A DNA stretch of 64,000 bases from Variovorax paradoxus (GCF_029919115.1 NZ_CP123990.1:4738501-4802500), one strand, 5' to 3'. Numbered from the stretch's first letter, positions 38,910 to 47,268 are shown. Numbers and translations are program-made. Notes: generated by a model from the sequence alone, not told the origin.

Positions 38910-40067
38910 ATGTCCGCCGTGTTCAATCAGCCCTCCCTGGCGCGCCGCGTCGCGCCCATCTTCCAGGGCTTCGACGGCTTTCTGGCCTTTGCCGTGCTGT
39001 TGCTGGCATTTGCCGGGTTGCTGACCATGTATTCGTCGGGTTACGACCACGGCTCGCGCTTTGCGGATCATGGGCGCAACATGCTGCTGGCCGGCTTCAT
39101 CATGTTCGTGGTGGCCCAGGTGCCGCCGCAGCGGTTGATGATGTTCGCAGTGCCGCTCTACGTGGCGGGGGTGTCGCTGCTGGTTGCCGTTGCGCTGTTC
39201 GGAATCACGAAAAAGGGCGCGACGCGCTGGATCAACGTCGGCGTGGTGATCCAGCCCAGCGAAATCCTCAAGATTGCAATGCCGCTGATGCTGGCCTGGT
39301 GGTTCCAGCGCCGGGAGGGCCAGCTGAGGCCGCTCGATTTCGTGGTGGCCACGGTGCTGCTGGCCATTCCGGTCGGGCTCATCATGAAGCAGCCCGACCT
39401 GGGCACTTCGCTGCTGGTGCTTGCCGCCGGTCTGGCGGTGATCTTTTTCGCCGGGCTGCCGTGGAAGCTCATCGTGCCGCCAGTGGTGATTGGCGCCGTG
39501 GCCATCACGCTGATCGTGGGCTTCGAGTCGCAGCTGTGCGCCGATGGCGTCGATTGGCGGGTGCTGCACGACTACCAGAAGCAGCGCGTTTGCACACTGC
39601 TCGACCCGAGCAAGGATCCGCTGGGCAAGGGGTTCCACATCATCCAGGGGATGATCGCCATCGGTTCGGGCGGCGTGGGCGGCAAGGGGTTCATGCAGGG
39701 CACGCAGACGCACCTCGAATTCATTCCCGAACGCACCACCGACTTCATCTTTGCCGCGTATTCCGAGGAATTCGGCCTCGTGGGCAACCTTGCGCTGATT
39801 GCGGCTTTCATCCTGTTGATCTTTCGCGGGCTGGCCATTGCGACCAACGCCACCACGCTGTTCTCCCGGCTCTTGGCCGGGGCGGTGACGATGATTTTCT
39901 TCACCTATGCCTTCGTCAACATGGGCATGGTGAGCGGCATCCTGCCCGTGGTGGGCGTGCCGCTGCCGTTCATCAGCTACGGCGGTACTGCCATGGTGAC
40001 GCTGGGGCTGGGGCTGGGCATCTTGATGTCGATCGCCCGGGCCAGGAAGCTGTCCCAGTCGAACTAG
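38910..40067 (+). CDS. rodA: Rod-shape SEDS peptidoglycan polymerase RodA
   Basis: Lateral-wall glycan polymerase; 385 residues with about ten membrane segments. The motifs ATRWINVGVVIQPSEILKIAMPL, the catalytic-loop region after LIMKQPDLGTSLLVLAAG, and GVPLPFISYGGTAMVT separate it from FtsW. Its usual partners mreB, mreC, mreD and mrdA (PBP2) are not in this window; upstream is the two-component pair. It has its own promoter-like sequence, so it may be transcribed apart from them. Confidence 0.94.
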   Translation: MSAVFNQPSLARRVAPIFQGFDGFLAFAVLLLAFAGLLTMYSSGYDHGSRFADHGRNMLLAGFIMFVVAQVPPQRLMMFAVPLYVAGVSLLVAVALFGITKKGATRWINVGVVIQPSEILKIAMPLMLAWWFQRREGQLRPLDFVVATVLLAIPVGLIMKQPDLGTSLLVLAAGLAVIFFAGLPWKLIVPPVVIGAVAITLIVGFESQLCADGVDWRVLHDYQKQRVCTLLDPSKDPLGKGFHIIQGMIAIGSGGVGGKGFMQGTQTHLEFIPERTTDFIFAAYSEEFGLVGNLALIAAFILLIFRGLAIATNATTLFSRLLAGAVTMIFFTYAFVNMGMVSGILPVVGVPLPFISYGGTAMVTLGLGLGILMSIARARKLSQSN

Positions 40068-40069
40068 CT

Positions 40070-41251
40070 TCAGCCTGTGCCGGCCAGGAAGCGCTCGGCC
40101 AGCAGCACCCAATACGCGGCTCCGAGCGCAACGTTGTCGTCGTTGAAGTCGTAGCCAGGGTTATGGACCATGCAGGCCCCGGCACTGTCCCCGTCGCCAT
40201 TTCCTATCAGCAGGTAGCTGCCCGGCACCTGTTCGAGCATGAAGGCGAAGTCCTCGCTGCCAGTCAGCGGCGGGCCTTGCGGTGTCACGCATTCGGCTCC
40301 CACCAGTTCCACCGCAACCTGCCGCGCGAAATCCGTTTCGGCCGGCGTGTTGACCAGCACCGCATAGCCCTTGCGCCAGTCGATCACGGCCTTGCAGCCG
40401 AAGCTCTCGGCCTGCGCGGCAATGACGGCCTTTACGCGATTTTCGAGCAGCGCGCGCACCTCGCGGTCGAGCGCCCGCATGCTGATCTCCAGCGTCGCGC
40501 TGGCCGGAATCACGTTGTTGGCCTTGCCCGCGTGGATGGCACCCACCGTGACCACGCCCATCTGGAGCGGGTCGATATTGCGGGAGACCACGCTTTGCAG
40601 CGCCATGACGATGCTGGCTGCCGCCACCACCGGGTCGGCGGTGCGGTGCGGCATGGCGCCGTGCCCTCCCACGCCCTCGATCACCACGGTGGCGTAGTCG
40701 GAAGAAGCCATGGCGGCACCCTCGCGCAGCGAAAACCGGCCTTGCGAGAGGCCCGGCATGTTGTGCATGGCAAAGATGGCGTCGCACGGATACCTGTCGA
40801 ACAGGCCGTTTTCCATCATGCGAAGCGCGCCGCCGCCGCCTTCTTCGGCAGGCTGGAAGATCAGGTTGAGCGTGCCGGAGAAACGCCCGCGCGCGGCCAG
40901 GTGGTGCGCCGCGGCCAGCAGCATTGCGGTGTGGCCGTCGTGGCCGCAGGCGTGCATCACGCCGTGATTGCAGCTGGCGTAGGGCAGGCCGGTGGCCTCG
41001 TCGATGGGCAATGCATCCATGTCGGCGCGAATGCCCAGGCGCCGCGCTCCGTCTCCGCGGACCAGACGGCCCACCACGCCGGTGCCGCCCAGCCCCTGTG
41101 CCACCTCGTAGCCCCAGGCCTGCAATTTCTCGGCGACCAGCGCGGCGGTGCGGTGTTCGCCGAAAGCCAGTTCCGGGTGGCGGTGGATGTCGCGGCGAAT
41201 GCCGATGAATTCTTCGGCGTGGTGCTGCAAGTCTTCAATCAGGTTGTTCAT
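40070..41251 (-). CDS. M20-family amidohydrolase (hippurate hydrolase-like)
   Basis: A 393-residue metallo-amidohydrolase. Metal-binding motifs are HACGHDGHTAMLLAAA and FQPAEEGGGGA, with His in GHGAMPH of the lid domain and GSEDFAFML near the C-terminus. Family members remove acyl groups from N-acyl amino acids (hippurate, N-acetyl amino acids, indole-acetyl-amino acids); the substrate here is unknown. The gene follows the Bug-type binding protein after 10 nt on the same strand, which suggests uptake of an acylated or carboxylated compound and then its hydrolysis. Confidence 0.9.
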   Translation of the reverse strand: MNNLIEDLQHHAEEFIGIRRDIHRHPELAFGEHRTAALVAEKLQAWGYEVAQGLGGTGVVGRLVRGDGARRLGIRADMDALPIDEATGLPYASCNHGVMHACGHDGHTAMLLAAAHHLAARGRFSGTLNLIFQPAEEGGGGALRMMENGLFDRYPCDAIFAMHNMPGLSQGRFSLREGAAMASSDYATVVIEGVGGHGAMPHRTADPVVAAASIVMALQSVVSRNIDPLQMGVVTVGAIHAGKANNVIPASATLEISMRALDREVRALLENRVKAVIAAQAESFGCKAVIDWRKGYAVLVNTPAETDFARQVAVELVGAECVTPQGPPLTGSEDFAFMLEQVPGSYLLIGNGDGDSAGACMVHNPGYDFNDDNVALGAAYWVLLAERFLAGTG

Positions 41252-41261
41252 GCAGTGGTGC

Positions 41262-42263
41262 CTATTGGGGTTGCAGGTGGATGGACTTTGCGATGTCGCG
41301 GTAGCGTGCGGTTTCGCTTTCGAAGAATTTCTGTGCTTCGGCCAGCGAGGTGGGGGCCGAGGCCAACTGCGTCTGTGCCGCAAGCTGCGAGCGCACGCCC
41401 GCATCGACCAGTGTGGCGCCAATTGCCTTGTGCAGGCGCTGCACGACGTCCTCCGGCGTCTTCCTGGGCACCAGGAAGCCGCTCCAGGTCTTGTAGTCGA
41501 AGTCCTTGAGTTCCTTGCTCTCGCTCATTGCGGGCACGTTCTTCAGGAGTTCGGAGCGGCGAGCGCCCAGTTGCCCGATCACCTTTAGCCGGCCTTGCTC
41601 GGCCAGCGCTCCCATCGCCGCGCTGTAGACCAGCACCGCGAAGTCGACCTGGCCCCCGCCGATGTCCTGCAGCAGCGGCGCGTTGCCCTTGTAGGGCGCA
41701 TGGTTGAGCTTGATGCCCGTCTGCAGCTGTACCTTTTCGAGCAGCAGGTGGTAGAGCGAGCCGATGCCTACGCTGCCGTAGCTCAGCGGCTCGGCGGACG
41801 ACTTGCGGGCCAGTGCAATGAGCTCGTCGACGCTGTTGGCCGGCAGGTCCTTGCGCGCCACGAACACCATTACCGCCTCGGCCACCGGTGCCACCAGGCG
41901 AAAGTCCTCGGCCTTGAGCTTCACGGCCGCATTCGCGAGCGGCGAAAGGATGACCTCGTTGGGCGAGCCCTGAAAGACGTAGTAGCCATCTGCCGGCGCG
42001 GAAAGCACTTTCTGCGCGGCAAGGGCGCCGCTGACGCCGCCCAGGTTCTCCACGATCACCTGCTGCCCGAGTTCGCGGCCCAGCGGTACCGTGAAGATGC
42101 GCGCCGTGGCATCGGAAGGCCCGCCCGCGGGATACGGAACCATGAGGTTGATGGGCTTGGCCGGATAAGGCTGCTGCTGCGCGAGTGCCGCGGCGCCGGT
42201 GGCCGCCAGCAAGCCGCAGGCGAGCAGGTTGCGCCTGCGGAAGAAGGACTTCGTCGTCGTCAT
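41262..42263 (-). CDS. Bug-family (tripartite tricarboxylate) periplasmic solute-binding protein
   Basis: A 333-residue periplasmic binding protein with a cleavable signal peptide that begins FFRRRNLLACGLLAATGAAALAQ, with an arginine-rich start as in Tat substrates, although a strict RRxFLK motif is absent. The mature part begins YPAKPINLMVPYPAGGPSDATARIF, the hallmark of Bug proteins, abundant in Burkholderiales and binding organic acids or amides. No membrane TctA/TctB genes are adjacent, so it is an orphan receptor. The divergent LysR gene and the downstream amidohydrolase form a likely regulatory and catabolic unit. Confidence 0.93.
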   Translation of the reverse strand: MTTTKSFFRRRNLLACGLLAATGAAALAQQQPYPAKPINLMVPYPAGGPSDATARIFTVPLGRELGQQVIVENLGGVSGALAAQKVLSAPADGYYVFQGSPNEVILSPLANAAVKLKAEDFRLVAPVAEAVMVFVARKDLPANSVDELIALARKSSAEPLSYGSVGIGSLYHLLLEKVQLQTGIKLNHAPYKGNAPLLQDIGGGQVDFAVLVYSAAMGALAEQGRLKVIGQLGARRSELLKNVPAMSESKELKDFDYKTWSGFLVPRKTPEDVVQRLHKAIGATLVDAGVRSQLAAQTQLASAPTSLAEAQKFFESETARYRDIAKSIHLQPQ

Positions 42264-42352
42264 GTGTGTCGCTTTCGTGGGTTGAGGGCGATTCGGTGAG
42301 CGCAGCAGAAGGGCGCGCCAATTCATCCTAGGGGCGCGAAAACCCCTCGTCC

Positions 42353-42390
42353 AATGCATTGTTCTTTGCATTAGCATGAGTTCAACTCAT
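42353..42390. promoter_or_regulatory. LysR-type operator: two dyads in the divergent region
   Basis: Two perfect inverted repeats lie side by side. AATGCA-N8-TGCATT is at 42353-42372, and ATGAGTT-C-AACTCAT is at 42376-42390. The second contains the T-N11-A core of LysR-type binding sites (T42377, A42389). They sit between the binding-protein gene and the divergent LysR gene. Confidence 0.65.
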
Positions 42391-42410
42391 TCTTTTGTTC
42401 ATCCGTGCCC

Positions 42411-43352
42411 ATGACCCTGGTGCAGCTTCGGCATCTGATCTCGCTGGCCGCCACCGGCTCTTTCAGCGCTTCGGCGCAGGTCATGCACCTGACGCAGCCG
42501 GCGCTCAGCCGCAGCATTCGTGCGCTGGAAGACGAACTGGGTCTGCCCCTGTTCGACAGGGTGGGGCGCCGCAATGAACTCACGCCGTTCGGCAAGCAGG
42601 CGCTCGAGCGTGCGCGCCAACTGGTGCTCGACGCGGAAGACCTGCACGGCAGCGGCCGCCTCGTCGGCCATGCCGAGGGCGGCGAACTGCGCGTCGGCAT
42701 GGGCTCGGGCCCCGGTGCCATGCTGATGACGCCGTTGCTGATGCGCATGGCCGAGCGCCACCCGAAGGTCCGCACGGTAGTGGCCCGTGGACACACCGAC
42801 ATGCTCCTCCAGGCGCTGCGGGCCCGCACGCTGGATGCGCTGGTGGTGGATGCACTCTCGCTCAAGCCGGCGCCCGACCTGAAGCTGGACACCGTACGCG
42901 AGATGCGCGGCGTGTTCATGTGCCGGCCTGGCCACCCGCTCGCACGCAAGCGCGGAGACGTTGTTTTTGCCGACGTGCAGAACTACCCCATCGCCTCCAC
43001 GCCGCTCAGCGATCAGGTAGCGGCAGCCCTGGTCGAGGCCCACGGGCCGCAGGCGCATCCCTCGGCATGCGTCACGCTGCAATGTGAAGAGGTGCCGAGC
43101 CTGGTCGAGGTTGCGCGCAGCAGCGACACGGTGCTGCTGGCCATTCGTGCCGCGGCGCCCGATCTGCAGGAGCTCGACGTGCGTCCGGCGCTGGCGCGCG
43201 TGGCGCGCTTTGCGGTGGTGACCCTCGCCCGCCGCACCGAGGCGCCGGCACTGGCCATCCTTCGCGAGCTGGCCGACGAGTTCCTGCGCGATCAAGCGGG
43301 CCCGCCCCCGCTGAAGCGCAGAAGCCGGGCGCGAGCAATAATCCGTCAATGA
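42411..43352 (+). CDS. LysR-family transcriptional regulator
   Basis: A 313-residue regulator. The N-terminal winged HTH is clear (LVQLRHLISLAATGSFSASAQVMHLTQPALSRSIRALEDELGLPLFDR), followed by a periplasmic-binding-protein-like effector domain. Divergent from the Bug binding protein and M20 amidohydrolase genes, which it probably controls through the dyads between them. Start ATG 42411; a GTG two codons earlier is possible. The stop overlaps the tldD ATG by 4 nt although the functions are unrelated. Confidence 0.92.
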   Translation: MTLVQLRHLISLAATGSFSASAQVMHLTQPALSRSIRALEDELGLPLFDRVGRRNELTPFGKQALERARQLVLDAEDLHGSGRLVGHAEGGELRVGMGSGPGAMLMTPLLMRMAERHPKVRTVVARGHTDMLLQALRARTLDALVVDALSLKPAPDLKLDTVREMRGVFMCRPGHPLARKRGDVVFADVQNYPIASTPLSDQVAAALVEAHGPQAHPSACVTLQCEEVPSLVEVARSSDTVLLAIRAAAPDLQELDVRPALARVARFAVVTLARRTEAPALAILRELADEFLRDQAGPPPLKRRSRARAIIRQ

Positions 43353-44809
43353 TCTCTCGCGAACCTACCATCGAGCGCCTTGCCACGGCGCAACAACTCC
43401 TTCTCACGCCCTTCGGCCTGGACGAATCGCACCTGAGCAAGGCACTGGCCGAGATCACCGCCCACAAGGTGGACGACGCCGACCTGTACTTCCAGTACAC
43501 GCGCAGCGAGGGCTGGAGCCTCGAAGAGGGCATCGTCAAGACCGGCAGCTTCAGCATCGACCAGGGCGTCGGCGTGCGCGCGGTCAGCGGCGAGAAGACC
43601 GCATTCGCCTATTCGGACGATATTTCGGAGGCATCGCTGCTCGACGCGGCCCGCACGGTCCGCTCCATTTCCTCCGCCGGCCGCACTGGCCGCGTGAAGA
43701 CGCCGGCTCGCAAGATTGCTTCGAGCCGCTCGCTCTATAACGGCGTCGATCCCATTTCCACGCTCGACAGCACGGCCAAGGTCAAGTTGCTCGAGCGGGT
43801 CGAGAAGCTCGCCCGTTCGCGCGATCCGCGCGTGGCGCAGGTCATGGCCGGCCTGGCGAGCGAGTACGACGTGGTGCTGGTGGCGCGCGCCGACGGCACC
43901 CTGGCAGCCGACGTGCGGCCGCTGGTGCGCCTGTCGGTGACCGTGATTGCCGAGCAGAACGGCCGGCGCGAGGTTGGCTCCGGCGGCGGGGGCGGGCGTT
44001 TCGGCCTGGCCTACTTCACCGACGAACAGATTGCCGAATACGTTGACCAAGCCGTGAAGGCTGCGCTGACCAACCTCGACGCCCGTCCGGCGCCAGCCGG
44101 CGAAATGACCGTGGTGCTCGGCTCCGGCTGGCCCGGCATTCTGCTGCACGAAGCCATCGGCCACGGGCTGGAAGGCGACTTCAACCGCAAGGGCTCGAGC
44201 GCGTTCTCGGGCCGCATCGGCCAGCGCGTGGCGGCCAAGGGCGTCACAGTGCTGGACGACGGCACCATTGCCGACCGCCGCGGCTCGCTCAACGTGGACG
44301 ACGAGGGCAACGCAAGCCAGCGCAACGTGCTCATCGAAGACGGCATCCTCAAGGGCTACATCCAGGATTCGCTCAACGCACGCCTCATGAAGGTCAAGCC
44401 CACCGGCAACGGCCGCCGCGAGAGCTACGCCCACGTGCCGATGCCGCGCATGACCAACACCTACATGCTCGGCGGCGACAAGGACCCCAAGGAAATCGTG
44501 GCCAGCATCAAGAAGGGCTTGTACGCCACCAACTTCGGCGGCGGCCAGGTCGACATCACCAGCGGCAAGTTCGTGTTCTCGGCGAGCGAGGCCTTCTGGG
44601 TCGAGAACGGCAAGATCCAGTACCCGGTGAAGGGCGCGACCATCGTGGGCAACGGCCCCGACGCGCTCACCCGCGTGACCATGATCGGCAACGACATGGC
44701 GCTCGATTCCGGCGTGGGCACTTGCGGCAAGGAAGGCCAGAGCGTGCCCGTGGGCGTTGGCCAGCCTACGCTGCGCATCGATGGTTTGACCGTAGGCGGA
44801 ACGGCCTGA
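43349..44809 (+). CDS. tldD: Metalloprotease TldD
   Basis: TldD acts with TldE/PmbA as a Zn-dependent protease on unfolded or modified peptides, including antitoxins and microcin precursors. The product has 486 residues, with the metal site HEAIGHGLE (His267, Glu268, His272), the glycine-rich GSGGGGGRFGLAYF and the C-terminal GNGPDALTRVTMIGNDMALDSGVGTCGKEGQSVPVGVGQP typical of TldD. The TldE/PmbA gene is not in the window. An AATAAT hexamer (43337-43342) just before the start may be a promoter -10. Confidence 0.96.
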   Translation: MISREPTIERLATAQQLLLTPFGLDESHLSKALAEITAHKVDDADLYFQYTRSEGWSLEEGIVKTGSFSIDQGVGVRAVSGEKTAFAYSDDISEASLLDAARTVRSISSAGRTGRVKTPARKIASSRSLYNGVDPISTLDSTAKVKLLERVEKLARSRDPRVAQVMAGLASEYDVVLVARADGTLAADVRPLVRLSVTVIAEQNGRREVGSGGGGGRFGLAYFTDEQIAEYVDQAVKAALTNLDARPAPAGEMTVVLGSGWPGILLHEAIGHGLEGDFNRKGSSAFSGRIGQRVAAKGVTVLDDGTIADRRGSLNVDDEGNASQRNVLIEDGILKGYIQDSLNARLMKVKPTGNGRRESYAHVPMPRMTNTYMLGGDKDPKEIVASIKKGLYATNFGGGQVDITSGKFVFSASEAFWVENGKIQYPVKGATIVGNGPDALTRVTMIGNDMALDSGVGTCGKEGQSVPVGVGQPTLRIDGLTVGGTA

Positions 44810-44836
44810 GAGCTTGCTAAGCTCGGCTCCTTATTT
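44810..44836 (+). terminator. Possible weak terminator after tldD
   Basis: GAGCTT-GCT-AAGCTC (44810-44824), a perfect 6-bp stem with a 3-nt loop, followed 8 nt later by a T-rich run (TTATTTTT). The gap before the T-run makes this weak. Confidence 0.35.
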
Positions 44837-44856
44837 TTCAAAAAGAGGAGCACTTG

Positions 44857-45399
44857 ATGAGGATCAGGATCAATTCGTCCGCAGCCCTGTGGGCTGCAAC
44901 TGCCGCAGTGGCGCTCGCAACCGCAGGTTGCGCTTCGCGCGGCGGTTCGGGCGACAACAGCCAGCCCACGGCGTCGGCGCCCGCTGCCAGCGCACCCGCC
45001 GCCCCGGCGCGCGGCGGCGTCAAGGCCGGCATGGACGCCAAGGGCAACGTCATTGATTCGTCCAAGGTCGAAGCCGGCAGCGGCCGTACCGTCAAGGGCC
45101 TGAACGGCTACGAAGGCGAGATCACGGGTGTTCCCGCACGCAACAGCAAGTTCTCGCGCCTGCAGATCGGCATGAGCGCCAAGCAGGTGACCGACCTCGC
45201 CGGCCAGCCGACGGACCAGGGCGCCTATGTCACGGGCAAGGCCTTCATTCCGTTCTACTTCGGCAGCGACCGCCACCGCTACGAGATGACCTACAAGGGC
45301 CAGGGGCGGCTGGTTTTTGCAGGTGGCGGCATGGGCGACTACTCGGGCGGCAACCTGATCTGGATCATCCACAACCCCAACGAGTCGGGCTACCGCTAA
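44857..45399 (+). CDS. Lipoprotein with BamE/SmpA-like domain
   Basis: A 180-residue lipoprotein. A signal peptide (ALWAATAAVALATAGC) ends in a lipobox with the acylated Cys, then an Ala/Ser/Pro linker. The C-terminal domain (SRLQIGMSAKQVTDLAGQPT, then GRLVFAGGG) has the G-x-S-x-x-x-V-x-x-x-x-G-x-P pattern of the SmpA/BamE-like fold found in outer-membrane lipoproteins. The start is ATG 44857 with GAGGAG 6 nt upstream. Function unknown; followed by a strong terminator. Confidence 0.75.
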   Translation: MRIRINSSAALWAATAAVALATAGCASRGGSGDNSQPTASAPAASAPAAPARGGVKAGMDAKGNVIDSSKVEAGSGRTVKGLNGYEGEITGVPARNSKFSRLQIGMSAKQVTDLAGQPTDQGAYVTGKAFIPFYFGSDRHRYEMTYKGQGRLVFAGGGMGDYSGGNLIWIIHNPNESGYR

Positions 45400-45407
45400 G
45401 CGTTCGG

Positions 45408-45430
45408 AGCCGGGCTTTGCCCGGCTTTTT
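45408..45430 (+). terminator. Rho-independent terminator of the lipoprotein gene
   Basis: AGCCGGGC-TTT-GCCCGGCT stem followed by a T-tract. It separates the lipoprotein gene from the DAHP synthase leader. Confidence 0.88.
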
Positions 45431-45441
45431 GTTTTCCGTGC

Positions 45442-45447
45442 TACATT
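45442..45447 (+). promoter_or_regulatory. -10-like hexamer of the DAHP synthase leader
   Basis: TACATT, ending 8 nt before the leader-peptide ATG. A -35-like TTGCCC (45417-45422) overlaps the preceding terminator with a long 19-nt spacer. Tentative. Confidence 0.35.
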
Positions 45448-45455
45448 TCGCCCAC

Positions 45456-45530
45456 ATGTCCGCCCTCCGCGCTTATTTCTTTGCCTACTTTTGGTTCCCG
45501 GTTTCCGGCGGACGAGAGGCGAGCGCGTAA
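45456..45530 (+). CDS. Aromatic-rich leader peptide of the DAHP synthase gene
   Basis: A 24-codon reading frame, ATG 45456 to TAA 45528-45530. Codons 7-14 encode YFFAYFWF, i.e. two Tyr, four Phe and one Trp in eight positions; the rest is unremarkable. This is the signature of a leader peptide on which a ribosome stalls when aromatic aminoacyl-tRNAs are scarce, as in pheL. No Shine-Dalgarno site is seen; with a -10 at 45442 the mRNA could be leaderless. It precedes the terminator/antiterminator described next and the 3-deoxy-7-phosphoheptulonate synthase gene. Confidence 0.8.
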   Translation: MSALRAYFFAYFWFPVSGGREASA

Positions 45531-45587
45531 AGCAAACGAACACCCTCCCAGAACCGCCGGTGGCCCAGAGCCCCCGGCGGTTTTTTT
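45505..45587 (+). terminator. Transcription attenuator (mutually exclusive antiterminator/terminator)
   Basis: Segment 2 CCGGCGG (45505-45511) lies at leader codons 17-19. Segment 3 ACCGCCGG (45553-45560) can pair either with segment 2 or with segment 4 CCGGCGGT (45574-45581), which is followed by a seven-T tract (45581-45587). A 3:4 hairpin is a Rho-independent terminator; a 2:3 pairing prevents it. A ribosome stalled at the aromatic codons would leave segment 2 free, so transcription reads into the synthase gene 38 nt further on. Confidence 0.8.
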
Positions 45588-45624
45588 ATGCCCTGACGAT
45601 TTCACTCCAACAAGGAAAAGCACC

Positions 45625-46743
45625 ATGAGCACGAACACTGCCCCCGCCAGCGACAGCTGGTATGCGAGCGTCGAAAAAACCAGCAAGACCGACGACGAAC
45701 GCATCAAGGACATCAACGTGCTGCCCCCTCCCGAACATCTGATCCGCTTCTTTCCGATTCGCGGCACGCCGGTCGAAACGCTGATCGAGGGCACGCGCCG
45801 CAACATCCACAACATCATGGCGGGCAAGGACGACAGGCTGCTGGTGATCATGGGGCCGTGCTCGATCCATGACCCCGCCGCCGCGCTCGAATACGCCCGC
45901 CGCCTGAAGGTGGAGCGCGAAAAGTACGCCGGCACGCTGGAAATCGTCATGCGCGTGTACTTCGAGAAGCCGCGCACCACGGTGGGCTGGAAGGGCCTCA
46001 TCAACGATCCGTACCTGGACGAAAGCTACCGCATCGACGAGGGCCTGCGCATTGCGCGCCAGCTGCTCATCGACATCAACCGGCTCGGCCTGCCGGCGGG
46101 CAGCGAGTTTCTCGACGTGATTTCGCCGCAGTACATCGGCGACCTGATCGCCTGGGGCGCCATCGGCGCGCGCACCACCGAAAGCCAGGTGCACCGCGAA
46201 CTGGCCTCGGGTCTCTCCGCGCCCATCGGCTTCAAGAACGGCACCGACGGGAACATCCGCATCGCCACCGACGCCATCCAGGCGGCGGCGCGCGGCCACC
46301 ACTTTCTCTCGGTGCACAAGAACGGCCAGGTGGCCATCGTGCAGACCAACGGCAACCGCGACTGCCACGTTATCCTGCGCGGCGGCAAGGCGCCGAACTA
46401 CGACGCCGCGAGCGTCGAGGCCGCCTGCAAGGACCTCGAAGCCGCCAAGCTGCCGCCCACGCTCATGGTCGACTGCAGCCACGCCAACAGTTCCAAGCAG
46501 CACCAGAAGCAGATCGACGTGGCCAAGGACATCGCCAACCAGATCGCGGGCGGATCGAACCGCGTGTTCGGCGTGATGGTCGAGAGCCACCTGCAAGCCG
46601 GCGCCCAGAAGTTCACGCCAGGCAAGGACCAGATCGCGGGCCTCGAATACGGCAAGAGCATTACCGATGCGTGCCTGGGCTGGGACGATTCGGTGCAGGT
46701 GCTCGACGTGCTTTCACAGGCAGTCAAGCAGCGCCGCGGGTAA
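45625..46743 (+). CDS. 3-deoxy-7-phosphoheptulonate synthase (DAHP synthase, class I)
   Basis: First step of aromatic amino acid synthesis: condenses phosphoenolpyruvate with erythrose 4-phosphate. The product has 372 residues, close to AroF/AroG/AroH. Family motifs: LVIMGPCSIHD, MRVYFEKPRTTVGWKGLIND, GARTTESQVHRE, GFKNGTDG and DCSHANSSKQ. ATG 45625 has AAGGA 9 nt upstream. Which aromatic amino acid inhibits the enzyme cannot be read with confidence, so no aroF/G/H symbol is given. The upstream leader peptide and attenuator suggest control by charging of Tyr-, Phe- and Trp-tRNA together. Confidence 0.93.
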   Translation: MSTNTAPASDSWYASVEKTSKTDDERIKDINVLPPPEHLIRFFPIRGTPVETLIEGTRRNIHNIMAGKDDRLLVIMGPCSIHDPAAALEYARRLKVEREKYAGTLEIVMRVYFEKPRTTVGWKGLINDPYLDESYRIDEGLRIARQLLIDINRLGLPAGSEFLDVISPQYIGDLIAWGAIGARTTESQVHRELASGLSAPIGFKNGTDGNIRIATDAIQAAARGHHFLSVHKNGQVAIVQTNGNRDCHVILRGGKAPNYDAASVEAACKDLEAAKLPPTLMVDCSHANSSKQHQKQIDVAKDIANQIAGGSNRVFGVMVESHLQAGAQKFTPGKDQIAGLEYGKSITDACLGWDDSVQVLDVLSQAVKQRRG

Positions 46744-46758
46744 GGCGGCTGGGCGGGA

Positions 46759-47268
46759 TCAGAGCATCCCGGCCAGCTCGGGCCAGTGGTTTCGCATGGC
46801 GGTGGCTTCATCGCTGTCCGGCGGCACCATTGAAAAATCGGCAAAGTCGAAGCCCGGCCCCACCATGCACGCGACCAGCGTGTAGTCGCCGCTCGTGTGG
46901 CCCTGGATCGGCCGGGCGGCTTGCCACTGGCCTGCCGGCACCACGTGCTGCGGGCGCGTGCCGTGTGCGTCGACCGGCCCCAGCCGCACGTGCGCCGGCG
47001 CGGTGCGCATGGCGGCATCGCACGTCCACAGTGCCAGCGGCACGCCTTCAAGGTGTACCCACACTTCGTCGGACAGCACCCGGTGCCAGCGCGAATGCTG
47101 GCCGGCCTCCAGCAGAAAGTAGATGCTGGTGAGCGCGCTGCGCGGCGCGCGGCCATCGGTGGGAACCACGCTCGCGGCCGAACGGAACACCTCGCTGTAC
47201 CAGCCGCCCTCGGGGTGGGGCTGCAGCTTCAGGCTCTCGATCAGTTCGCGGGCGCGCATGGCAGTCAT
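46759..47268 (-). CDS. DUF985 cupin-family protein
   Basis: A 169-residue single-domain cupin. Characteristic stretches are HPEGGWYSEVFRS, SIYFLLEAGQHSRWHRVLSDEVWVHLEG and, near the end, VGPGFDFADFSMVPPD. The family is of uncertain function, with a role in sugar-nucleotide or carbohydrate binding proposed. The start ATG overlaps the mpl stop by 4 nt, so it is cotranslated with the murein-recycling ligase; ATG 47259 is an alternative start. Confidence 0.85.
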   Translation of the reverse strand: MTAMRARELIESLKLQPHPEGGWYSEVFRSAASVVPTDGRAPRSALTSIYFLLEAGQHSRWHRVLSDEVWVHLEGVPLALWTCDAAMRTAPAHVRLGPVDAHGTRPQHVVPAGQWQAARPIQGHTSGDYTLVACMVGPGFDFADFSMVPPDSDEATAMRNHWPELAGML

